From Flavobacterium plurextorum (GTDB lineage Bacteria; Bacteroidota; Bacteroidia; Flavobacteriales; Flavobacteriaceae), in the NCBI RefSeq assembly GCF_002217395.1, contig NZ_MUHD01000019.1, forward strand, positions 1-54,423: a stretch of DNA of 54,423 nucleotides, in the 5' to 3' direction. A program made the position numbers and the translations under genes. The notes below the pieces were generated by a model, which was not told where the DNA came from, did not search any database, and worked only from the letters and a program-made list of their open reading frames with translations. The stretch's first letter is position 1. Every line of letters begins with the position of its first letter. This document shows positions 48,048 through 54,423 of this stretch, one piece after another.

Positions 48048-49148
48048 ATGGGATTAATTAAAGATATCTATTCTGTTTCTTTCTACGAAAAATTTAGTCA
48101 GGCTGCAGCCGAAGTACATCCAAAATTCGACAAGCAAAAATTTATTGAAACTATTTACGAAGGAGATTTTGCTCAAAAGGAATGGAAAGAAAGAATGAAA
48201 CACACAACAGTTGTTTTTCATGAATTTATGCCCAAAAATTTCCCGGAATCCGTTACTTTAATTGACAAAATCATTGAAAATTTAAAGAAAAATAATTTCA
48301 CAGACAGCAATCTGGCTTTTATCTTCTTTGCTGATTATATCGAAATGTACGGTTTAGACGATTTTAAAACTTCAGCGAAAGCTTTTGTTTCTATCACTCA
48401 ATTTATAAGCTGCGAATTTGCTGTTCGTCCTTTTATTTTAAAGTACAAAGAGCAAATGATTGACGAAATGACAAAATGGTCATTGCATGAAAATCATCAC
48501 GTGCGTCGTTTAGCCAGCGAAGGTTCACGCCCAAGATTACCGTGGGCAATGGCAATTCCGTTCTTAAAAAAAGATCCTTCATCTATCCTGCCTATTTTAG
48601 AAAACCTAAAAAACGATCCTTCCGAATATGTCAGAAGAAGTGTTGCTAATAACTTAAATGATATCGCAAAAGACAATCCGCAAATAGTATTAGAAATCGC
48701 TTCAAGATGGAAAAATCAAAGTAAAGAAACTGATGGAATTATAAAACACGGCTGTAGAACATTATTAAAGCAAGGTCATCCGGAAATTTTAAGCCATTAC
48801 GGTTTAGAAAGCACGAATATTGAACTTTCATCATTTGAAGTTAAAACTCCAGTTGTAAAAATTGGTGATTATCTGCAATTTCATTTTCATTTAAATAATA
48901 AAAACGAAGACCCAAAAACGATTCGTTTAGAATATGCCGTTCATTATAAAAAAGCAAAAGGACACTTGGCTAAAAAAGTATTTAAAATAAGTGAGAAAGT
49001 TTATCCTCCGAATCAATTAACCAAAATTGAAAGAAACCAATCTTTCAAATTGATTACAACGAGAGTTTTTCATACTGGGATTCATCAATTGTCAATTATT
49101 ATTAATGGAACGGAAAGTGAAGTTCTAGAATTTGAATTGATTGATTAA
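48048..49148 (+). CDS. AlkD-like DNA alkylation repair protein
   Basis: A HEAT-repeat protein of 366 residues similar to DNA alkylation repair enzymes of the AlkD type. Helical repeats run over about 60-250, with WSLHENHHVRRLASEGSRPR and LPWAMAIPFL, and DPSEYVRRSVANNLNDIAKD. After about 255 a beta-rich C-terminal extension follows (VVKIGDYLQFHFHLNN), a build I recall from related proteins. The ATG at 48048 is preferred over the in-frame TTG at 48024. It likely binds damaged DNA; whether it has glycosylase activity is uncertain. Confidence 0.8.
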   Translation: MGLIKDIYSVSFYEKFSQAAAEVHPKFDKQKFIETIYEGDFAQKEWKERMKHTTVVFHEFMPKNFPESVTLIDKIIENLKKNNFTDSNLAFIFFADYIEMYGLDDFKTSAKAFVSITQFISCEFAVRPFILKYKEQMIDEMTKWSLHENHHVRRLASEGSRPRLPWAMAIPFLKKDPSSILPILENLKNDPSEYVRRSVANNLNDIAKDNPQIVLEIASRWKNQSKETDGIIKHGCRTLLKQGHPEILSHYGLESTNIELSSFEVKTPVVKIGDYLQFHFHLNNKNEDPKTIRLEYAVHYKKAKGHLAKKVFKISEKVYPPNQLTKIERNQSFKLITTRVFHTGIHQLSIIINGTESEVLEFELID

Positions 49149-49168
49149 GCCGAGATTCCAATTCTCAT

Positions 49169-49313
49169 GCTCCGGCGGAGCAAAATATTTATAGCGAAAT
49201 ATCGCATTACCACAGAAAAAGCTCCAGAGGAGCGACATATTTATCACCCCGCTGGGACTTTATGAAATGTGATATTATTCTTTGCTATAAATATTTCGTC
49301 CCTCTGGGACTTT
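49169..49313. repeat. Interspersed repeat with GCTCC / GGAGC palindromes
   Basis: GCTCCGGCGGAGC (49169-49181), GCTCCAGAGGAGC (49221-49233) and their counterparts CCCCGCTGGGAC and GTCCCTCTGGGAC (49247-49310) alternate with ATATTTATAGC (49186-49196) and its inverted copy GCTATAAATAT (49284-49294). This is a composite palindromic element of the kind scattered through flavobacterial chromosomes. It fills most of the 322-base gap before the pirin gene; nothing else is evident in the rest. Confidence 0.8.
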
Positions 49314-49470
49314 CTAAACTTAAATTTAATCCTCTCTTTAAAACTTAACCACCGTTTTTTCTTATTTTTATAATTCTAAAAATTCAAAACAAACTTTTCT
49401 TAATCTAAATTAAGTTACAGACAGGCTCCGTTACTTTAATTTTGTTTTCAAATCAAATAAAAAATACCAC

Positions 49471-50352
49471 ATGTCAAATATCAGTTTAATTATAGAAGAA
49501 CGTGCTGCCAATATTGGCAATTTTATGGTAGGTCGTTTGCTGCCTTTCCGTGAAAAAAGAGCTGTTGGTCCATTTGTATTTATCGACCATATGGGACCTG
49601 CACATTTAAGTGATCATGAAAATATGGATGTTCCTCCTCATCCGCATATTGGACTTTCGACTTTAACATTCTTGTTTGAAGGAAGCATTATGCACCGTGA
49701 TAGTTTAGGAACCGAATTAGAAATAAAACCAGGCGCCGTAAACTGGATGACAGCTGGAAAAGGAATTGTTCATTCTGAAAGAACACCAGAATATTTAAGA
49801 CATTCAGACAAAATGCTCCACGGATTACAGATTTGGGTAGCGCTTCCAAAAGAATTGGAACAAATGGATCCAAATTTCACACATGTTGAAGCAGATGATA
49901 TTCCTGCTTGGGAAGAAGACGGCGTTTCGTATAAACTGATTGCCGGCGAAGCATTTGGTAAAAAATCGCCAGTTCCTGTTTATAGTCCGCTTTATTTTAT
50001 TGAAATCAAAAGTACTGAAGCTAAAAAAATCAATATTGGAAGTCATTTATTTGGCGAAAGTGGTTTATATATTCTCGAAGGAAGCATCAAAAGCGGCGAA
50101 CATATTTACGATCCAAAACAAATTTTAATTACAAACGACAGTACACTTTGTGAGTTTGAAATTGCCGAAAATTCAACTGTTTATATCTTTGGCGGACAAC
50201 CATTTCCTGAAGAACATTTTATCTTTTGGAACTTTGTTTCTTCAGATAAAAACCTCATCGAAAAAGCCAAACAAGATTGGACAAACCAAACATTCCCAAA
50301 AGTTCCCGGTGAAACAGATTTTGTTCCATTACCTGAACCAAGAATCAAATAA
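49471..50352 (+). CDS. Pirin family protein
   Basis: A cupin-fold protein of 293 residues. Metal-binding residues are seen in PPHPHIGLSTLTFLFEGSI (the HPH motif and E) and HRDSLG, and in GKGIVHSER. The second cupin begins near 170. Pirins include quercetin dioxygenases and redox-linked regulators, so the reaction is open. It heads a three-gene set with OsmC (3 bases later) and a GNAT (5 bases later), which suggests a stress-response operon. Confidence 0.92.
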   Translation: MSNISLIIEERAANIGNFMVGRLLPFREKRAVGPFVFIDHMGPAHLSDHENMDVPPHPHIGLSTLTFLFEGSIMHRDSLGTELEIKPGAVNWMTAGKGIVHSERTPEYLRHSDKMLHGLQIWVALPKELEQMDPNFTHVEADDIPAWEEDGVSYKLIAGEAFGKKSPVPVYSPLYFIEIKSTEAKKINIGSHLFGESGLYILEGSIKSGEHIYDPKQILITNDSTLCEFEIAENSTVYIFGGQPFPEEHFIFWNFVSSDKNLIEKAKQDWTNQTFPKVPGETDFVPLPEPRIK

Positions 50353-50355
50353 ATT

Positions 50356-50751
50356 ATGAAAACAATATCAGCACAAATAGATACTCGTTTGTATCGCACC
50401 GAAATAACATCATCCAGCGGAAATATTGTAATCGCCGATGAACCTCAAGAAGTTGGAGGAAAAAATCTTGGTTTTAGTCCATCAGAACTTTTGGCATCAG
50501 CATTAGCATCTTGCACTTTAATAACATTGCGAATGTACATTAATCGCAAACAATGGGATGTTTCTGAAATTAATGTAAAAATAGATTTTGAAAGAGACAA
50601 TCATCAAAACATTTCTCTATTTACAAGAAAAATTGAAGTTATAGGCGAAGTCGACGAAAAACAACGACAACGATTAGAGACAATTGCAAACAGCTGTCCT
50701 ATACACAAAACATTAACAAACTCAATCGAAATTAAAACCACCTTAATATAA
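50356..50751 (+). CDS. OsmC family peroxiredoxin-like protein
   Basis: OsmC-type hydroperoxide reductase with 131 residues. The two redox cysteines are C53 (SPSELLASALASCTLI) and C114 (ANSCPIHKTL), the usual spacing. Proteins of this family reduce organic hydroperoxides in the cytosol using thiols. It lies three bases after the pirin gene and before the GNAT gene, consistent with one transcript. Confidence 0.93.
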   Translation: MKTISAQIDTRLYRTEITSSSGNIVIADEPQEVGGKNLGFSPSELLASALASCTLITLRMYINRKQWDVSEINVKIDFERDNHQNISLFTRKIEVIGEVDEKQRQRLETIANSCPIHKTLTNSIEIKTTLI

Positions 50752-50756
50752 CCATC

Positions 50757-51041
50757 ATGGAAATTCAACAAATAAACGATACAAGAAGAGGCTACTTTGA
50801 AGCTGTAGAAGACGGAAAAGAAGCTGGAAAAATGACTTATACTTGGGCAGGCGATTCAAAATTTATTATTGATCATACTGAAGTAAACCCAGATTTTAAC
50901 GGAAAAGGAGTTGGCAAAAAACTAGTTATGGCTGCTGTAGAATATGCTAGAACAAATAATTTAAAAATTATTCCGCTTTGTCCCTTTGCAAAAAGTGTTT
51001 TTGATAAAGTCGAAGAAATTCGTGATGTACTTTTTACTTAA
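50757..51041 (+). CDS. Small GNAT-type acetyltransferase (YjdJ-like)
   Basis: A 94-residue protein of the short GNAT family, with the acetyl-CoA binding part HTEVNPDFNGKGVGKKLV (42-59) containing the Q/RxxGxG-like loop (NGKGVGKKL), and a closing IPLCPFAKSVFDK. Target is unknown. The gene ends the pirin-OsmC-GNAT set, and a terminator follows at 51108. Confidence 0.88.
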   Translation: MEIQQINDTRRGYFEAVEDGKEAGKMTYTWAGDSKFIIDHTEVNPDFNGKGVGKKLVMAAVEYARTNNLKIIPLCPFAKSVFDKVEEIRDVLFT

Positions 51042-51107
51042 AGGTTCAGAGTTGCAAAGAAACAAAGCTTCAGAGGTTTCTCTTACAACTAATAATTTTA
51101 ATACTGA

Positions 51108-51138
51108 GACGCACTTTTGTGCGTCTTTTGTGTTTTTT
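51108..51138 (+). terminator. Terminator after the pirin-OsmC-GNAT set
   Basis: GACGCAC (51108-51114), loop TTTT, GTGCGTC (51119-51125), followed by a T-rich tract TTTTGTGTTTTTT. A strong rho-independent terminator on the plus strand. Confidence 0.93.
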
Positions 51139-51206
51139 ATAATACCCATTTCTTTAAAACTTTATCCCTTTGCACCATTGAACCTTTGCCTCTTTAAAAA
51201 CATTTT

Positions 51207-51237
51207 TTCCAAATCTCCCCGAAAACTCGTATATTTG
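51207..51237 (+). promoter_or_regulatory. Promoter of the adenosine deaminase gene
   Basis: TATATTTG (51230-51237) is a full match to the Bacteroidota -7 box; the -33 place (51207-51210, TTCC) matches TTTG only at its first two bases. Transcription would start near 51243, leaving about 16 bases before the ATG at 51259. Confidence 0.5.
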
Positions 51238-51258
51238 CGCGTAATTTAAACTTAGAGT

Positions 51259-52674
51259 ATGACAAGGATAATTACGCTTTTCTGTATTTTTATAGCACAA
51301 ATCGGCTTTTCTCAAACAGCTGAAAGTTATTTAGAAAAAATCAGAAATAATGAAGCTCTCTTAACAGCTTTCTTTCAACAAATGCCCAAAGGAGGCGATT
51401 TACACCACCATTTTTCAGGATCAATTTATGCAGAACCTCTTTTAGAAAGAGCAATTGCAGAAAACTTTTATTTGAATCTAGAAACCATGGAAGTCTCAAA
51501 AACCAAACCTGCAAAAGGAAACTGGGAAAACTTCTCTTCTCTTAAAGAAAAAGGAAAACTAGATTATTACGAGCAGCAAATTATGCAGACTTGGTCAATT
51601 AAAGATTATAATGGTTCTGTACCTTCTGATGATCAGTTTTTTGACTCTTTTATGAAATTTGAACCTACTATCACAGGTCATTTTGCAGAAGGAATGCTTG
51701 AACTTAAAAAACGTGCCATAGCAGAAAACGTAAGTTATATCGAAACCCAATTATCAACGATTCCGTGCGATATGAATGTTTCTGATCTAAACGATTTCAA
51801 TACAAAACTTCGTCTTGCTGCAAATGTAAAAGATGAAAAAGCAGTTTTAAAACTTTTAGATGAGTTGTATAAATCACTTCAGAAAAAAGAAGCAAAAAAA
51901 TATGCTGATGATTTCAATACTAATTTCTTGGCAAAACTTCACAAAGATCTAAAGATCGATGACGAGCGTTTCACAATGCGCTATCAAAATTTTGTGCTGC
52001 GTTTTATGGATCCTGTAGACTTGTTTAAAAACTTAGTTATTGCTTTTATTTCTTCTAACGAAAGCAAACTGACTGCGGGTGTAAACATAGTTTCTCCAGA
52101 ACACGGACAAAATTCTATGAAAGATTATTGGCTTCACATGGTGATGTTTAAATATTGTCATTCAAAATTTCCTGACGTAAAATATACACTTCACGCAGGC
52201 GAATTGACTTTAGGTTTGGTTCAGCCAGAAGATTTAACTTGGCATATAAATGATGCAATTTATATCGCTGGTGCAAACAGAATTGGTCACGGAGTTGATA
52301 TTGCTTACGAAGCAAATTCATATGATTTATTGAAATATATGTCTAAAAACAATATTCCAATCGAGATTAATTTAACGAGTAATGAGTTTATTTTAAAAGT
52401 AAAAGAAAACAGACATCCATTTACACTTTACAAAGAATTCAATGTGCCAATAGTAATCAGTACAGACGACGCGGGAATTTTAAGAAGCAATATGACAGAA
52501 CAATATGTTTTGTTAGCTAAAAGATATCCTGATGTGAATTACGAAACGATTAAAAAATACGTTTACAACAGTATCAATTATAGTTTCATTCAAGATGAAT
52601 CGGTTAAAAAACAATTGACTAAAGATTTGGATAATCGTTTTAAAGCTTTCGAAGCGAAGTTCTCAAAAAACTAA
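51259..52674 (+). CDS. Exported adenosine deaminase (ADGF/ADA2-like)
   Basis: Deaminates adenosine to inosine, zinc-dependent. A signal peptide (MTRIITLFCIFIAQIGFSQ) sends it to the periplasm or outside, unlike cytosolic Add. Active-site motifs: GGDLHHHFSGS (H49 and H51 bind zinc), TLHAGEL, RIGHGVDIA and the catalytic STDDAGI near 412. At 471 residues it is longer than Add (about 330) because of extra helices (about 140-230), as in the growth-factor-type ADA2 group. Together with the split 5'-nucleotidase in this window it could feed nucleoside salvage from outside nucleotides (inference). Confidence 0.92.
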   Translation: MTRIITLFCIFIAQIGFSQTAESYLEKIRNNEALLTAFFQQMPKGGDLHHHFSGSIYAEPLLERAIAENFYLNLETMEVSKTKPAKGNWENFSSLKEKGKLDYYEQQIMQTWSIKDYNGSVPSDDQFFDSFMKFEPTITGHFAEGMLELKKRAIAENVSYIETQLSTIPCDMNVSDLNDFNTKLRLAANVKDEKAVLKLLDELYKSLQKKEAKKYADDFNTNFLAKLHKDLKIDDERFTMRYQNFVLRFMDPVDLFKNLVIAFISSNESKLTAGVNIVSPEHGQNSMKDYWLHMVMFKYCHSKFPDVKYTLHAGELTLGLVQPEDLTWHINDAIYIAGANRIGHGVDIAYEANSYDLLKYMSKNNIPIEINLTSNEFILKVKENRHPFTLYKEFNVPIVISTDDAGILRSNMTEQYVLLAKRYPDVNYETIKKYVYNSINYSFIQDESVKKQLTKDLDNRFKAFEAKFSKN

Positions 52675-52684
52675 TAAAATAATA

Positions 52685-52751
52685 AATCTGTTAGATCTGC
52701 TAAATCTGCGGGAAAAAATATACTCTCGCAGATTTAGCAGATCTGGCAGAT
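52685..52751. repeat. Interspersed AATCTGC palindrome
   Basis: AGATCTGCTAAATCTGCG (52693-52710) and CGCAGATTTAGCAGATCT (52727-52744) form a perfect 18-bp inverted repeat, extended by TCTG/CAGA on both sides. The phrase recurs widely between flavobacterial genes. It separates the deaminase from the monooxygenase-like gene and can form a hairpin in either transcript. Confidence 0.85.
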
Positions 52752-52766
52752 AAAATTCATTTCAAT

Positions 52767-53069
52767 ATGATACTTGAAGCCGCATTTCTTTTTATAAAAC
52801 CAGAACTATCAAATCAGTTTGAAGTTGATTTTGCAAAAGCAAGTCAATATATTTCGTCAATTGATGGTTATTTAGGACATCGTTTAGAAAAATGTCTTGA
52901 AATAGAAAACAAATATCTTTTATTAGTCGATTGGAATACGCTTGAAGATCATACAATAGGTTTCAGAACTTCTGAAGCGTATTTAGAATGGAAGAAAATT
53001 TTACATCATTATTACGAACCGTTTCCTATTGTAGAACATTTCGAAACGGTTTTTGAGAATAAAAAATAG
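52767..53069 (+). CDS. Antibiotic biosynthesis monooxygenase-like protein (ABM domain)
   Basis: A small protein of 100 residues with the ABM ferredoxin-like fold: it starts MILEAAFLFIKPE, has YISSIDGYLGHRLEKCLE (48-65 approx.) and YLLLVDWNTLEDHTIGFRTS, ending in HYYEPFPIVEHFE. Such dimeric proteins include small monooxygenases and heme-binding proteins, but many members have no assigned role. The strong match is to the fold rather than to any reaction. Confidence 0.85.
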   Translation: MILEAAFLFIKPELSNQFEVDFAKASQYISSIDGYLGHRLEKCLEIENKYLLLVDWNTLEDHTIGFRTSEAYLEWKKILHHYYEPFPIVEHFETVFENKK

Positions 53070-53080
53070 AGATTTCTTTT

Positions 53081-53150
53081 GCCACAGATTAAAAAGATTT
53101 TCACAGATTAATTCAAAAAAAATCCTTTTTTAATCCTTTGAATCTGTGGC
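53081..53150. repeat. Interspersed GCCACAGATT inverted repeat
   Basis: GCCACAGATT (53081-53090) and AATCTGTGGC (53141-53150) are perfect inverted copies, with AAAAGATTTTCACAGATTAA between. This kind of repeat (GCCACAGATTA...) is frequent between flavobacterial genes. The rest of the gap to rlmH has no other feature. Confidence 0.8.
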
Positions 53151-53212
53151 TAAAAAATAAAAATTAAATTCGCGCTAACCCCTTTGTGCAATTAGTGGCA
53201 AAAGAAAAAAAC

Positions 53213-53686
53213 ATGAATATAAAGCTCATCGCCATTGGCAAAACAGATAATAAATCGCTTCAAACTTTGATTGACGATTATACCAAACGTTTGTCGTTTT
53301 ACATCAAATTTGATTTAGAAATTATTCCCGATATCAAAAACGTAAAAAACTTATCTGAAAGTCAACAAAAAGAAAAAGAAGGCGAATTGATTCTGTCAAA
53401 ACTTTCTCCAACCGATCAGTTGATTTTGTTGGATGAAAACGGAAAAAACTTCTCCAGTGTTGGTTTTTCTGAAGAATTACAAAAGAAAATGAATTCCGGA
53501 ATCAAAACTCTAGTTTTTGTAATTGGCGGTCCTTACGGATTTTCGGAAACGGTTTATAAAAAAGCACAAGGAAAAATTTCGCTTTCCCTGATGACGTTTT
53601 CACACCAAATGGTTCGTTTATTTTTTATCGAGCAATTGTACCGTGGGTTTACGATTTTACGCAACGAACCTTATCATCATCAATAA
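53213..53686 (+). CDS. rlmH: 23S rRNA (pseudouridine-1915-N3) methyltransferase
   Basis: RlmH methylates pseudouridine 1915 in helix 69 of 23S rRNA, on assembled 70S ribosomes. The protein has the SPOUT fold with DQLILLDENGKNFSS, the knot region LVFVIGGPYGFSE and the C-terminal SLMTFSHQMVRLFFIEQLYR. I use ATG at 53213 (157 residues, normal), because the GTG 27 bases earlier (53186) would add a non-conserved N-terminus. The two rRNA-linked genes here (rtcB-prfH and rlmH) are 45 kb apart and not otherwise linked. Confidence 0.97.
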   Translation: MNIKLIAIGKTDNKSLQTLIDDYTKRLSFYIKFDLEIIPDIKNVKNLSESQQKEKEGELILSKLSPTDQLILLDENGKNFSSVGFSEELQKKMNSGIKTLVFVIGGPYGFSETVYKKAQGKISLSLMTFSHQMVRLFFIEQLYRGFTILRNEPYHHQ

Positions 53687-53725
53687 TTTTTTGTTTCAGG
53701 TTTTCTTTGTTTCAGGTTTCAAGTT

Positions 53726-54358
53726 TTAGAAGATGAATTCTTCATCAGTCAAATTAATTAAAGGAACTGGAAATTTTAAAGTTCCGATAAAAATCTTGTT
53801 TTTTATATAAGCGTCGTAGCTTATATTTTTATTAAAACAAAACATATACTTAAGAGGCTTATCATGAATCATGTGATTCAAATAACTCTGTAATTCTTCT
53901 CTTTTAACCAAAATTCCCTCTACTAAAATTGAGTTATCTTTTTTGAAATACACTTCAACTCCAAACTTTGGTTTTTCCATTTTATAATACACTTTCGTAA
54001 AAGGCAGAAAAGCGAGATTCTTCCCGATTGAATCTGCGTATGAATAATAATTTTCAGCATTTTCATTTTTGTGGGCACTGTCTGCTCTTTTCTTTTCCTG
54101 CATTTTCATAACCTGCGGAATTACCATTTTCAAAGGCAAACGCTTATCGATGTTAAAAATCCAATTGGTCGAAATAATACTGCTTTTTCGATTTAAATCA
54201 GCGATCGTATCTTTTCCTTCGGTTTTAAAAAAAATGTAAATTGGTGAATGATCTTGTACGTCTTTTACAATTGAAACATTTGCTTTTGGCAATAAAACGT
54301 CTTCTTTTTTTCCACAAGAGAAAAGAAGGAAAGCAATAATTAAAGTAATGTATTTCAT
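53726..54358 (-). CDS. Hypothetical lipoprotein
   Basis: A protein of 210 residues with a lipobox at its start (IIAFLLFSCGKKED, lipidated C15). No domain is recognised. The rest is soluble, with KMEKPKFGVEVYFKKDNS and a final PLINLTDEEFIF. It is convergent with rlmH, whose end is 40 bases away; the gap holds the low-complexity 'TTTGTTTCAGGTTT' repeat. Function unknown; surface or periplasmic location only. Confidence 0.7.
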   Translation of the reverse strand: MKYITLIIAFLLFSCGKKEDVLLPKANVSIVKDVQDHSPIYIFFKTEGKDTIADLNRKSSIISTNWIFNIDKRLPLKMVIPQVMKMQEKKRADSAHKNENAENYYSYADSIGKNLAFLPFTKVYYKMEKPKFGVEVYFKKDNSILVEGILVKREELQSYLNHMIHDKPLKYMFCFNKNISYDAYIKNKIFIGTLKFPVPLINLTDEEFIF

Positions 54359-54383
54359 ATTTGTTTGTTTTTAAACTCAAAGT

Positions 54384-54423
54384 TTGTCATTTCGATCCCG
54401 AGGCTTCGGGATCGAAATGACAA
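54384..54423. repeat. GTCATTTCGA palindrome at the window edge
   Basis: TTGTCATTTCGATCCCGA (54384-54401) and TCGGGATCGAAATGACAA (54406-54423) form an 18-bp perfect stem with a 4-base loop. It is the same type as the partial copy at 4388. The sequence ends at the window border, so the element may extend further. It lies upstream of the lipoprotein gene. Confidence 0.85.

Noticed and set aside
53186..53212. GTG start of rlmH at 53186
   Set aside because: The ATG at 53213 gives the normal RlmH N-terminus and length of 157 residues.

Overview
The window is a 54.4 kb piece of an AT-rich Bacteroidota chromosome, almost certainly Flavobacterium or a close relative. The evidence is the gene content (PorP/SprF and gliding-motility C-terminal-domain proteins, DUF4835, FabV, a split 5'-nucleotidase, a rpsF-rpsR-rplI operon without ssb between the genes), promoters of the Bacteroidota TTTG-N19-TAnnTTTG type, and short palindromic repeats between genes that are typical of flavobacteria. 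No phage, IS element, CRISPR array, tRNA or rRNA was seen. Layout: 0.2-4.4 kb (+) carries a DnaQ-like exonuclease/GIY-YIG nuclease, a potassium channel, miaA and an acyl-ACP thioesterase. 4.4-8.4 kb (-) is an RNA and ribosome repair unit: rtcB, a multi-Cys zinc-ribbon protein, prfH (RF-H) and a TPR protein, preceded by a 620-base leader region. 8.4-13.7 kb (-) has a two-component system, coaE, a family 2 glycosyltransferase and fabV. 13.8-18.9 kb (-) is a bamD-rpoZ-coaBC-DUF4835-recN cluster with a clear promoter. 18.9-24.9 kb has dapA, a two-gene 5'-nucleotidase, a YhhN-like membrane protein and ligA. 25.1-38.5 kb (-) is a type IX secretion unit: a 3,479-residue Ig-repeat surface protein, a PorP/SprF-like partner and an OmpA-family protein. 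39.7-41.4 kb (-) has rpsF, rpsR, rplI and DUF6495. 41.6-48 kb has a LytTR regulator, priA, a subclass B1 metallo-beta-lactamase, DUF2147, a YihY/BrkB protein and nadC. 48-54.4 kb (+) has an AlkD-like protein, pirin, OsmC, a small GNAT, an exported adenosine deaminase, a monooxygenase-like protein and rlmH, followed by a lipoprotein on the minus strand. The most interesting region is the leader upstream of rtcB. On the minus strand a 27-codon Phe-rich ORF (8052-7969) is followed by an intrinsic terminator (7943-7918). The end of the ORF (7992-7983) can pair either with the terminator's 5' arm (7943-7935) or with the ORF's own start region (8061-8050). This is the geometry of a translation-controlled attenuator, here in front of an operon whose products are known from relatives to reseal broken RNA and rescue ribosomes cut in the decoding centre. 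The link is inferred from the sequence and untested. Other points of note are a zinc-ribbon protein coupled by overlap to prfH, nine nearly identical 243-bp repeats in the giant surface protein, a UvrC-like cysteine pattern in the exonuclease/GIY-YIG protein, and an intergenic element before miaA resembling a flavobacterial RNA family.
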